From Coriobacteriaceae bacterium AM48-5 (GTDB lineage Bacteria; Actinomycetota; Coriobacteriia; Coriobacteriales; Coriobacteriaceae), in NCBI GenBank assembly GCA_027669525.1, contig JAQEDJ010000057.1:1-10052 (forward strand): a stretch of 10,052 nucleotides of DNA, read 5' to 3'. Shown here piece by piece: positions 1 to 7,498 of the stretch (positions are counted from its first letter, which is position 1; every line of letters starts with the position of its first letter). The translations under genes were made by a program, and so were the position numbers. Below the pieces are notes generated by a model, which worked only from the letters and a program-made list of their open reading frames with translations, made no database searches and was not told the origin of the DNA.

Positions 1-1177
<1,177 letters not shown>

Positions 1178-1326
1178 AGAATCATCCCTTCGTATCTTGA
1201 ACGAATCACTTGGATCGCAAACGATGTCTTTAGCATCATTATTGCCCAATGTGGGGTCAAATACTCAAAGATGACCGATTTGCAAGGTACACGGCGCCGG
1301 CAGGCGGTTCGTTGAATACGTCTGCG

Positions 1327-2348
1327 TTAGTTCGTTCCGCGGAAACCCTTGCCGACGATCTCGGAGCTGTCGACGATCGTGATAAAGGCACCCGGATCGA
1401 CTTCGCGCGCATAGCGGCGCAGTTGCACGGCCTCGCGACGGCTTAGCACGCTCATGATCACCGTCACGCACTTGCCCGAGAAAGCACCGTAGCCGCGCTG
1501 ATAGTCGCCGTACGGTTGAGATGCTTGACGATAAACTCCTCGACCTTAAGGGGCTCGGAACAAATGACCGTGCAGACTTTGCGCAGGTGAATGCTCTCGA
1601 TGGCCTTGTCGACCACAAGCGTCTTGGCAAACAGGCCAAGCACGCAATACAGACCGACGCGCGGGCCGTACAAGAAGGCCGCGATGGTCACGATGCCGAT
1701 ATCGACCAACAGCAGGGCGCGGCCAATCTCGAGCGTCGTGCGACGTTTGAGGATCATGGCGAGAATGTCCGTGCCGCCCGTCGAGGCACCAATATCAAAG
1801 ACGATGGCGCTGCCGAGCGCCGGCAGAATCACGGCAAAGCACAGGTCGAGCCACATATCGCCCGTCATCGAGACATCGGTCGGAATAAAGAGCTCAAACA
1901 GCGAAACATAGGCGGACAGCGCAAACGAGGCGAAGACGCTCCACAGGATTGCCTTGCGCTCCAAAAAGATAAAGCCCAGAACGACCAGGACCGCATTGAT
2001 AATCCACATAAAGACGCCGACGGGCAGGGTCGGGAACAGCGTGGACAGAATGACCGACACGCCCGAGGTGCCGCCAAAAGCAAAGTGATTAGGGGTTTTA
2101 AACGCGACGATGGCAAAGGCCGTGAGGATCAGGCCCAAATTGAGCTCGGCAAAAAAGCGCGGAAAGCCCGGCTCCTGGCTGCGCTTGCGACCAGCGCGCT
2201 CGCCCCGCTCGATAACATCGCGATCGACCACGCGCTCCATCGGCACTACGGGAGGACGATGCACCTCCTCGGCAGCACGCGACGCCGCCTCTGCCGCAGC
2301 GGCCTCAATTGCCCATGCCTTGCTTTCTGTTTCGTGCTCGTCGGCCAT
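1327..2348 (-). CDS. yitT: YitT-family membrane protein with C-terminal DUF2179 domain; one frameshift near 1491-1504
   Basis: From ATG at 2348 a long frame runs with a hydrophilic Ala/Glu-rich N-terminal extension (about residues 1-66). The YitT (DUF161) membrane region follows, with the signature stretches FGGTSGVSV and FDIGASTGGTD and about five or six hydrophobic segments, and then the start of DUF2179 (CTVICSEPLKVEEFI, HLNRTATIS). The frame stops early at 1464, but the adjacent frame continues the domain (RGYGAFSGK, VIMSVLSRREAV, DPGAFITIVDSSE) to a TAA at 1327. One missing base near 1491-1504 explains both halves; the restored protein would be about 340 residues, near family size for the core plus the N-terminal extension. 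YitT proteins are conserved integral membrane proteins of unsettled function, with DUF2179 as a cytoplasmic regulatory-type domain. A possible ribosome site (GAGGGG) lies about 8 bases before the ATG. Whether the break is real or a sequence error cannot be told here; error is favoured. Confidence 0.88.
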
Positions 2349-2459
2349 TACGGCAACCCCTCGTTAACAATTTGGAAACAATGCGCCCATTAGAGTAACG
2401 CGGAACGTGGGGATTGCAACCCCTAGTTAGACGAGCGGTATGACTACATCGGGAGCGTA

Positions 2460-2483
2460 CAAAAACGGCCGGCCACGCTTTTG
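2460..2483 (-). terminator. Candidate intrinsic terminator after asp23
   Basis: On the minus strand CAAAAGCG pairs with CGTTTTTG (one G-U) around an 8-base loop of GGCC-rich sequence, and the right arm contains a run of five T. It lies about 70 bases beyond the asp23 stop, past the hairpin repeat at 2501-2555, and before the yitT leader. The stem is short and A/T-rich at its base, so this is tentative. Confidence 0.35.
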
Positions 2484-2500
2484 CTTGCGCGGTCGGCGTT

Positions 2501-2555
2501 TAACGTTTTCGCAGATAAAACCTGCCAAAACAAACCTGTCCCTTTTTGGAAGGTT
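2501..2555. repeat. REP-like hairpin element, copy A (inverted relative to 7373-7427)
   Basis: The plus strand has AACCTGCCAAAA (2519-2530), a 13-base loop and TTTTGGAAGGTT (2544-2555): a 12-base stem with one mismatch. The loop on the minus strand reads AGGGACAGGTTTG. The whole 55-base stretch matches the reverse complement of 7373-7427 at 51 positions (differences at 2509, 2511, 2531 and 2550). The last two bases of the asp23 stop codon (TAA at 2556-2554) are the first two bases of the element on the coding strand. It reads as a dispersed palindromic repeat of the REP type. It could also protect the 3' end of the asp23 message or slow transcription there. Confidence 0.85.
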
Positions 2556-3069
2556 ATTCGTGCTGGCTGGTGCGGTGCTCGTACTCCTCGGGGGTGATGA
2601 CGTCCTCGATGCGCAGGTTGACGCCCGCCACCTCAAGGCCGGTCATCGCGGCAAGGCGCTCGGTGACACGTGCCTTGACATCGTCGAAGATCGCGGGCGC
2701 ATAGGCGCCGTACTCGATGATGACGGAGATGTTGACGACCACGCGATTGTCATCGGTGACCTCGACCGTCACGCCCTTGGTCAGATTCTCGGCACCAAAC
2801 TGCTCCTGCACAAAGTGCATGAGGTTACCCTTCATGCCCAGAACGTGCGGAACCTCGCGGGTGGCCATGGCAACGATTTTCTCAATCACGCCGTTGGAAT
2901 AGGTGAGTGAGTCCTCGGACTCGTCCGCTTCCTCGTCATCCTCATCCGTATCGGACTCGGCCTCGACGAGAGCCTCGTCCTCGAGCGTCACATCCTCAGC
3001 TTCGGCGACGACCGACTCGTTCTCCTCGAGCTCGGTATCGGCTACATCGACCTTCGTATTAAAAGCCAT
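2554..3069 (-). CDS. asp23: Asp23/Gls24 family envelope stress response protein
   Basis: This 171-residue protein carries the Asp23/Gls24 (DUF322) domain from about residue 55 to 160: a GVIEKIVAMATREV start, KGVTVEV, a hydrophobic strand ending in IIEYGAYAP, and a closing VAGVNLRIEDV. In Staphylococcus aureus Asp23 is an abundant cytoplasmic protein that is tethered under the membrane by AmaP and takes part in cell-wall stress response. Here the N-terminal 54 residues are strikingly acidic: residues 12-54 hold 23 Asp/Glu and no Lys or Arg. ATG at 3069 is preceded by AAGGAGG with 5 bases between, a strong start. It is the last gene of amaP-DUF2273-asp23, 44 bases after the DUF2273 stop. Its TAA stop overlaps the hairpin element at 2501-2555. 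Confidence 0.93.
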   Translation of the reverse strand: MAFNTKVDVADTELEENESVVAEAEDVTLEDEALVEAESDTDEDDEEADESEDSLTYSNGVIEKIVAMATREVPHVLGMKGNLMHFVQEQFGAENLTKGVTVEVTDDNRVVVNISVIIEYGAYAPAIFDDVKARVTERLAAMTGLEVAGVNLRIEDVITPEEYEHRTSQHE

Positions 3070-3113
3070 GGTTCCTCCTTATGCCTGCCGCGGATGCGAC
3101 AGTCGAATACATA

Positions 3114-3491
3114 TTAGCGGCCGCTAAACAGACGGCCGAAGAAGTTGACGATCCCGTTCTCGCCGTCGCGAATTTGGCCGATCACAGCGCCGATCAGCAC
3201 GAAGAATGCAATGACGAGCGTATCCCACAGGCCGAGCGTGAGCACCAACACGGCGAGGATAAAGCCAGCGACGGCACCGAGCGTGGTGTTGGGATGACGC
3301 ACAGCATAGCTCCAGATGGCAGCGCCCGTACCCTTGATGAGACCCATAGCCTCGTCAAAATCCGCGGCTGCCGCATCTTGCAACTCGGTTGCCTCTGCTT
3401 TGGAATCAACAGGTTCGCTCGTCGGCGTGGCGCCCTGGTCAATCGTCAGGCGCGGCGTACGAGCGGTCTTATCTTGATTGGTATCACTCAC
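3114..3491 (-). CDS. DUF2273 small membrane protein of the asp23 operon
   Basis: A 125-residue protein starts at GTG 3491, which overlaps the end of amaP by 8 bases (the GTG is read across amaP's GGT GAG TGA end), suggesting translational coupling. Residues 1-60 are hydrophilic. Residues 68-87 and 89-106 form a tight pair of membrane segments (LGAVAGFILAVLVLTLGLWD, then VIAFFVLIGAVIGQ), followed by RDGENGIVNFFGRLF. This helix-turn-helix membrane pattern with a short C-terminal FxxRLF tail is typical of DUF2273 proteins, which are regularly encoded between amaP and asp23. The usual family member is about 60-70 residues, so the 60-residue N-terminal extension is longer than normal. The frame is open upstream to 3710, but that part is a shadow of amaP. 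The function is unknown, probably part of the membrane platform for Asp23. Confidence 0.88.
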   Translation of the reverse strand: MSDTNQDKTARTPRLTIDQGATPTSEPVDSKAEATELQDAAAADFDEAMGLIKGTGAAIWSYAVRHPNTTLGAVAGFILAVLVLTLGLWDTLVIAFFVLIGAVIGQIRDGENGIVNFFGRLFSGR

Positions 3492-4029
3492 CGGAAACCT
3501 CCACGGTCTGGACGGTAGTCTTGGACGGCAAAAAACGGACGCGCGTTGTCGTACCCGGCGTGCCGAGCATGGTGTCGCAAGCTTCCTCGATGCGCTGCTG
3601 CATCGCGGTAGCCAGAGATGCCACGTCTTTATCGTCAAGCGCGATAGCCTCGACCTTAAAACGGACGTGCGAATCGTCGGAGCCTTGGACGCGTGCCTCG
3701 ACATGCTCAACCATCACGCGGTCGTCGCGCTCGGCAGCAGCCCTGGCGCACGAAGAAAGCGCCGCAAGGGTAACCTCGATATTGCGCTCCCCCGCCGGAT
3801 GCACACAGGACGGCTCGCGACGGGCAAACATCAGGCGGAAGAAGCTTACCAGCACGCCAAACGCCACGATGCCGGCGCACGCCGTCACGACGATGCGCGG
3901 CATGGGGTCGCGCATCAGCAGCATAAAGCGATACGTATACGGCCCCCAAAACTGACAGACAAGCGTACCCAGCGCCACGATGGTGGCGGCAAGATACACG
4001 ATCGCTAGGGCTCGTTTGAGTACGCGCAC
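3484..4029 (-). CDS. amaP: Alkaline shock response membrane anchor protein AmaP
   Basis: A 181-residue protein starts at GTG 4029, with AAGGGAG six bases before it. Hydrophobic segments at about 7-27 and 45-67 give an N-terminal hairpin in the membrane. The rest is cytoplasmic, with weak similarity to Asp23-like alpha/beta domains (ERNIEVTLAALSS, HVRFKVEAIALDD, TTRVRFLPSKTT). AmaP anchors Asp23 at the membrane in staphylococci. The identity is supported mainly by the two-helix architecture, the length and the order amaP-DUF2273-asp23. It is first in the operon and follows a strong terminator and a TATAAT box (4080-4085). Its stop overlaps the DUF2273 start by 8 bases. Confidence 0.85.
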   Translation of the reverse strand: MRVLKRALAIVYLAATIVALGTLVCQFWGPYTYRFMLLMRDPMPRIVVTACAGIVAFGVLVSFFRLMFARREPSCVHPAGERNIEVTLAALSSCARAAAERDDRVMVEHVEARVQGSDDSHVRFKVEAIALDDKDVASLATAMQQRIEEACDTMLGTPGTTTRVRFLPSKTTVQTVEVSGE

Positions 4030-4079
4030 GCGGCGCTCCCTTCAAATCTCGGCTCTCGAAATGCAGAACGGTTCGCATC

Positions 4080-4085
4080 ATTATA
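4080..4085 (-). promoter_or_regulatory. Candidate -10 box for the amaP operon
   Basis: The minus strand reads a perfect TATAAT about 50 bases before the amaP GTG, which would give a leader of roughly 45 bases. No good -35 hexamer is present at 16-18 bases upstream, because that position falls inside the yebC terminator hairpin. The box also overlaps the terminator's T-rich tail, so it may be chance. Confidence 0.35.
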
Positions 4086-4126
4086 AAAGAGCCGGGTCCG
4101 GTGCTCTACGCACGCGGATCCGGCTC
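4081..4126 (-). terminator. Intrinsic terminator after yebC
   Basis: On the minus strand a GAGCCGGATCCG arm (4126-4115) pairs with CGGACCCGGCTC (4100-4089), giving 12 pairs with one G-U or mismatch. The loop of 14 bases can add a further GTG/CAC pairing. TTTTATAA follows directly. The stem is strong and the tail lies on the minus-strand side only, so it ends yebC transcription rather than serving a plus-strand gene. Confidence 0.8.
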
Positions 4127-4172
4127 ATCTATTCCACGAGGCTTGCATGCTCGCTTCATTATGCCCAGATAT

Positions 4173-4190
4173 GCACGGCTTAACCCGTGC
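4173..4190. other. Short hairpin just after yebC stop
   Basis: GCACGG (4173-4178) and CCGTGC (4185-4190) form a perfect 6-base stem with a 6-base loop, beginning 5 bases beyond the yebC stop codon. It has no T-run, so it is not itself a terminator. It may fold in the 3' untranslated region ahead of the terminator at 4081-4126. Confidence 0.5.
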
Positions 4191-4195
4191 GAGCG

Positions 4196-5001
4196 CTACT
4201 CCTCCTCGAGGGCAGCGATGACCTCGTCGGTCATGTCCATGGTGCTGTAGACGTCCTGGACGTCGTCGAGCTCCTCAAGACGGTCGATGAGGCGCTGGAC
4301 CTTCTTGGCGTCGGCGCCGGAGACCTCGGTCGGGGTGGTCGGGACCATGGTGGTCTCGGAGCCCTTGACCTGGACGCCCTGCTCCTCGAGCGCCTTGGAG
4401 ACAGCCATGACCTCGTTGGCAGTAGTCCAGACAATCCACTCCTCGCCGGCATCCTCGTAGTCCTCGCCACCGGCCTCGGCGATGGCCATCATGAACTCAT
4501 CCTCGTCACCGGCAGCACCGTTGGCGATCATGGTCTCCTTCTTGGCGTTCTCATCCAGGATCTCCTTGGCGACGACGATCTGGCCCTTACGCTCAAACTG
4601 GAAGGCGACGGAGCCGGAGGTGCCCAGGTTGCCACCAGCGTGGGAGAAGGCGGAACGGACATCAGCGGCGGTACGGTTGCGGTTGTCGGTCAGGCAGTCG
4701 ACGTAGACGGCGACACCGGCGGGACCGTAGCCCTCGTACACGATGTTCTCGTAGACGGCGGCATCGGCACCCGAACCAAAAGCCTTGTCGATAGCGGACT
4801 TGATCTTGTCCTTAGGCATGGACTGAGCCTTGGCCTTGGCAACGGCAGCGGCGAGGCTGGCGTTGTTCTCGGGCAGCGGGTCACCGCCGAGACGGGCAGC
4901 AACGGTGATGTTGCGGCTGAGCTTGGAGAAGAGGGCGGAACGCTTGGCGTCCTGCGCGCCTTACGATGCTTGGTTGTGGCCCACTTAGAGTGTCCGGACA
5001 T
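4196..5001 (-). CDS. yebC: YebC/PmpR family transcriptional regulatory protein; one frameshift near 4953-4962
   Basis: ATG at 5001 follows AGGAGA by about 6 bases and encodes the family's invariant opening MSGHSKWATTKHRK. The frame then goes wrong; restoring one G in the AAGGCGCGC stretch gives the expected GAQDAKRSALFSKLSR, GGDPLPENN and AKAKAQSMPKDKI. From 4819 the correct frame is uninterrupted to TAG at 4196, with YEGYGPAGVAV, LTDNRNRTAADVR, FSHAGGNLGTSGSVAFQFERKG and a Glu-rich end. The restored length is 268 residues, a little above the usual 240-250 because of an acidic C-terminal third. YebC proteins are widespread; members are described as DNA-binding regulators (PmpR) and, for one subgroup, as helpers of translation through polyproline. 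Automatic calling would start at the internal ATG at 4819 and lose 61 conserved residues. The gene ends in a strong terminator (4081-4126). Confidence 0.93.
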
Positions 5002-5132
5002 ACGTGTCTCCTATCGGTTTCGACCTAAAGCCCAGCGCAGATGCTCGGGCAATATAAACAAACGTCGTTATGATATACCTACTGGCCTGCAAGATAAACC
5101 CCAAAATGAAGGCGTCGTGATGATGGCCCCTT

Positions 5133-5170
5133 TGGTGCAGCAAAGAAACCTGACCCCAATGCACCAGGTT
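5133..5170. repeat. REP-like hairpin element, copy D, at the end of the 727-residue gene
   Basis: Two alternative stems are visible. AACCTG (5147-5152) pairs with CAGGTT (5165-5170) around a 12-base loop, and TGGTGCA (5133-5139) pairs with TGCACCA (5160-5166) around a 20-base loop. They share bases and exclude each other. On the minus strand the region contains the core TTGGGGTCAGGTTT. The first two bases on that strand are the AA of the upstream gene's TAA stop (5171-5169). The core and the stop-codon placement match elements A and C. Confidence 0.65.
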
Positions 5171-7352
5171 AGGACCAGAGGAAGTCACTGCGGGTGACGG
5201 TGGCGCCGATGGCGAAGGGCATGCAGGCGATGACCGGATACAGGTAGCGCATGTAGGTCGAGCCGTTGCACGGACCAATCAGGCACACGGCGAGCACGCC
5301 CAACAGCGGCACCCAGATCGCCAGCGCACGCCATGAATGACGACGCAGCAGGTAGACCACCACGGCGATCATGATCCACACATAGGTGGCCGAGCTCATG
5401 GTGAGCGAAATAAACGGGGTGCGCTGCACCGCCACACGGTACAGATTGATCAGGTGGTCGCACCAGCGCACCACGTTGCTGTCAACCGGATGGAAGTCGA
5501 AGTACTTGAGGTTGTCGGGACGCGCCATGATCTCGGCACTACGCGCCGTGCTGTAGACCCAGGCATCGCGCGCGCTCGGATAAAAGTAGCCGTAATAGTT
5601 ATTGATGAGCGCCGAGATATAGCACTCGGGATCCTTTTTGAACATCTGCGCCCAGACCTCAAAATAGGCCTTGATGTCCTCCTGCGAGGCGTACTCGTTA
5701 AAGCAGTTCTTGACGGCATCGGACTTGTCAGGGTTGTAGCGGCGGCCCAGGTTCTCGTACTTGAGCACGCGATCGATCACGACGCGCTCCTCGTCGGTCA
5801 CCAAGCCGTCGCAAGGAGCCTCCACGATGGTGCCGTCCTCCTTTACCGTGGGGTTGACGCCCGAGTTGAGGCCGTCGTGCTTTTGGACGAAACGAGCCGT
5901 CTGTTGGAACGGAATCGAGAGGATTTCGCGCTTGGAACCAGGCGTGATGTCGTGCGCCGGCATAAAGACCTTGGTGAAGTACATATTAGAGGCAAGGCAG
6001 AGTGCAAGCACCGCGAGGACGCCAACCCAGCGGAAGCGCGGCGTGGCGCATGAGACCGCGGTGCCCGTCTGCTTAGCCGCACGACGGGCGACATGTACAT
6101 CCCATGCGCAAAACGCCGCCGCAATCACGCAGGCCGCCAACGGAAAGACCAGACCGCCATTGCGCAAAAACGTGGAACCCATGGCAGCCAGCGCAAGCAA
6201 CAGCCAGTCGTGGCGCGCAAAGAGCACGGGCCTCTGTTCGCCCGCACGCTCGGCATTGGCATCACGACGGGGCAAGCCACATGCCACGAGCTTGACGGTC
6301 TGTACCAGCAGCACCAAAAACGCGTCGGCAAAGAGCACGTCTTTGGTGAGCAACGCCGCGTAGTTAGAGAACATCGGCATAAACGCAAAGAACAGCAGGA
6401 TCGCACCGCGAACCGGCAGGCTCACGCCCAGTTTGCGCAGCGACGAAATGGAATAGGCCATGCAGGCAGCCGTGATGACAAATTGAGCGCAGGTATAGAT
6501 GATGAGGCCCGCGTTAGCGCTGTTGAACAGCGAAAGCCCCAGTTGAACGCACGAGCCGATAATGGCCGTGTGCACTACGGGATGATGCCCGTTGAGCAGC
6601 ACGTTGGGGTTGAGTAGGCGCAGGTAGTCGCTCGTGCCGTTGGGATAGTTGAACCACTGGCGAATCTGCGCACCCGTATCTCCCATAAAAAGGCCGGGCA
6701 GCGAAGCGATGAGCGTGGGCGCCCAGGCGATCATAAGCACCAGGAAGGGCCCGGCAAAGGGATGGACCGAGAGCACGGCGTGAGCCACACGCCATATGCG
6801 GCCAAAGTGCGCCTCGGAAAACGGGATGCGTCGGGAGCTCAGCCAATCCAGACACTCAAAAGCCAGATAGAAGGCCACGATCGCTAGGAGCATCCAGCCC
6901 GCGCCGCCAATCCAGGCGCAGATGATGCGGGCCTTGTCGCCAAGAACAATCTCGGCCGAGTCGGTGAGGTCGTAGCTGCGGCCGAACACCATGCAGATGG
7001 CGAAAAACAGCGACGGCAGAATGATCGATGGACGCCAGGTGTCGCCACGGCCAAAGAACACGTAGCGAAACGGCAGCGTGAGCAGGCAGGCAAGCGCAAG
7101 CAGCATGACCGCGTCGGTATGGCCGGCAAACGAGAGGAGCACCTCGTAGCACACGTACAGCATGCCCGAGGCTTTGGGGTCAATCGCCAAGACTGCGTTG
7201 CTCGACACCGGGGCGGGATCGATGGAAAACGCCGTGGTCGCCAACAGCGCGAGCAGAAATGCGATGAGCGTCTGCTTGGCGGGGTAGCGCTTAAACCAGA
7301 CGATGCGGGCCGCGTCGCGCGCAGCCGTTGTGGAGAGATCGGAATCCTTCAC
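5169..7352 (-). CDS. Large polytopic membrane protein, DUF6020/GT-C-like
   Basis: This 727-residue protein starts at GTG 7352; AGAAAGG lies about 10 bases upstream, a rather long spacing, and no better start exists nearby. There are about 13 hydrophobic segments (for example 26-43, 82-98, 108-124, 145-165, 200-218, 283-300, 315-332, 340-356, 402-416, 442-458, 655-669, 676-692 and 703-718). A large soluble region lies at about 462-645, before the last three helices. Motifs include GDTG (224-227), NGHHPVVH (254-261), LTKDVLF (335-341) and FLRNGGL (395-401). An acidic loop motif, then HHP, then KD is the pattern I associate with DUF6020 proteins, thought to be GT-C-fold glycosyltransferases using polyprenyl-phosphate sugars. 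That link is inference from memory. An outward-facing soluble domain would fit modification of a surface glycan. It is probably monocistronic, with hairpin repeats on both sides. Confidence 0.85.
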   Translation of the reverse strand: MKDSDLSTTAARDAARIVWFKRYPAKQTLIAFLLALLATTAFSIDPAPVSSNAVLAIDPKASGMLYVCYEVLLSFAGHTDAVMLLALACLLTLPFRYVFFGRGDTWRPSIILPSLFFAICMVFGRSYDLTDSAEIVLGDKARIICAWIGGAGWMLLAIVAFYLAFECLDWLSSRRIPFSEAHFGRIWRVAHAVLSVHPFAGPFLVLMIAWAPTLIASLPGLFMGDTGAQIRQWFNYPNGTSDYLRLLNPNVLLNGHHPVVHTAIIGSCVQLGLSLFNSANAGLIIYTCAQFVITAACMAYSISSLRKLGVSLPVRGAILLFFAFMPMFSNYAALLTKDVLFADAFLVLLVQTVKLVACGLPRRDANAERAGEQRPVLFARHDWLLLALAAMGSTFLRNGGLVFPLAACVIAAAFCAWDVHVARRAAKQTGTAVSCATPRFRWVGVLAVLALCLASNMYFTKVFMPAHDITPGSKREILSIPFQQTARFVQKHDGLNSGVNPTVKEDGTIVEAPCDGLVTDEERVVIDRVLKYENLGRRYNPDKSDAVKNCFNEYASQEDIKAYFEVWAQMFKKDPECYISALINNYYGYFYPSARDAWVYSTARSAEIMARPDNLKYFDFHPVDSNVVRWCDHLINLYRVAVQRTPFISLTMSSATYVWIMIAVVVYLLRRHSWRALAIWVPLLGVLAVCLIGPCNGSTYMRYLYPVIACMPFAIGATVTRSDFLWS

Positions 7353-7372
7353 AGTCCGAAAGCCTTTCTAGA

Positions 7373-7427
7373 AACCTGCCAAAAAGGGACAGGTTTATTT
7401 TGGCAGGTTTTATCTGGGGAAACGTTA
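7373..7427. repeat. REP-like hairpin element, copy B (inverted relative to 2501-2555)
   Basis: On the plus strand AACCTGCCAAAA (7373-7384) pairs perfectly with TTTTGGCAGGTT (7398-7409): a 12-base stem with the 13-base loop AGGGACAGGTTTA. The match to copy A continues beyond the stem to 7427, ending in AACGTTA, giving 51 of 55 identical positions. It sits about 20 bases before the GTG of the 727-residue gene, just upstream of its ribosome site, so it may lie in that gene's leader or promoter. Confidence 0.88.
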
Positions 7428-7451
7428 CGGTTCTGTCATCATTGCCCAGCA

Positions 7452-7498
7452 AACCACCACAAAGGTGCCTGCCCCCTTTGTGGTCGTATGTGGTGGTT
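7452..7498. repeat. REP-like double hairpin element, copy C, at the end of lgt
   Basis: An inner perfect 10-base stem ACCACAAAGG (7456-7465) / CCTTTGTGGT (7475-7484) has a 9-base loop. A competing outer perfect stem AACCACCACA (7452-7461) / TGTGGTGGTT (7489-7498) shares one arm with it. The minus-strand loop and arm contain AAAGGGGGCAGGCACC, similar to the GGG(G)NCAGG core of elements A, B and D. The AA of the lgt TAA stop (7499-7497) forms the first two bases of the outer arm. It may also act as a 3' end stabiliser or attenuator for lgt. Confidence 0.8.

Noticed and set aside
1521..2393. Plus-strand frame of 290 codons
   Set aside because: It is antisense to yitT, with a charged low-complexity product and no family signal.
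2389..2419. Possible yitT promoter (TTGCAA and TCTAAT)
   Set aside because: The spacing is 19 bases and the -35 matches only four of six positions; too weak to list.
2427..2636. Small minus-strand frame containing LPKRDRFVLAGFI, with a similar peptide read near 7350-7420
   Set aside because: The shared peptide arises from translating the two copies of the hairpin repeat, not from a conserved small protein.
4187..5197. Plus-strand frame of 336 codons, rich in Gly, Leu and Val
   Set aside because: It is antisense to yebC along its whole length and mirrors its codon pattern; yebC has unmistakable family motifs.
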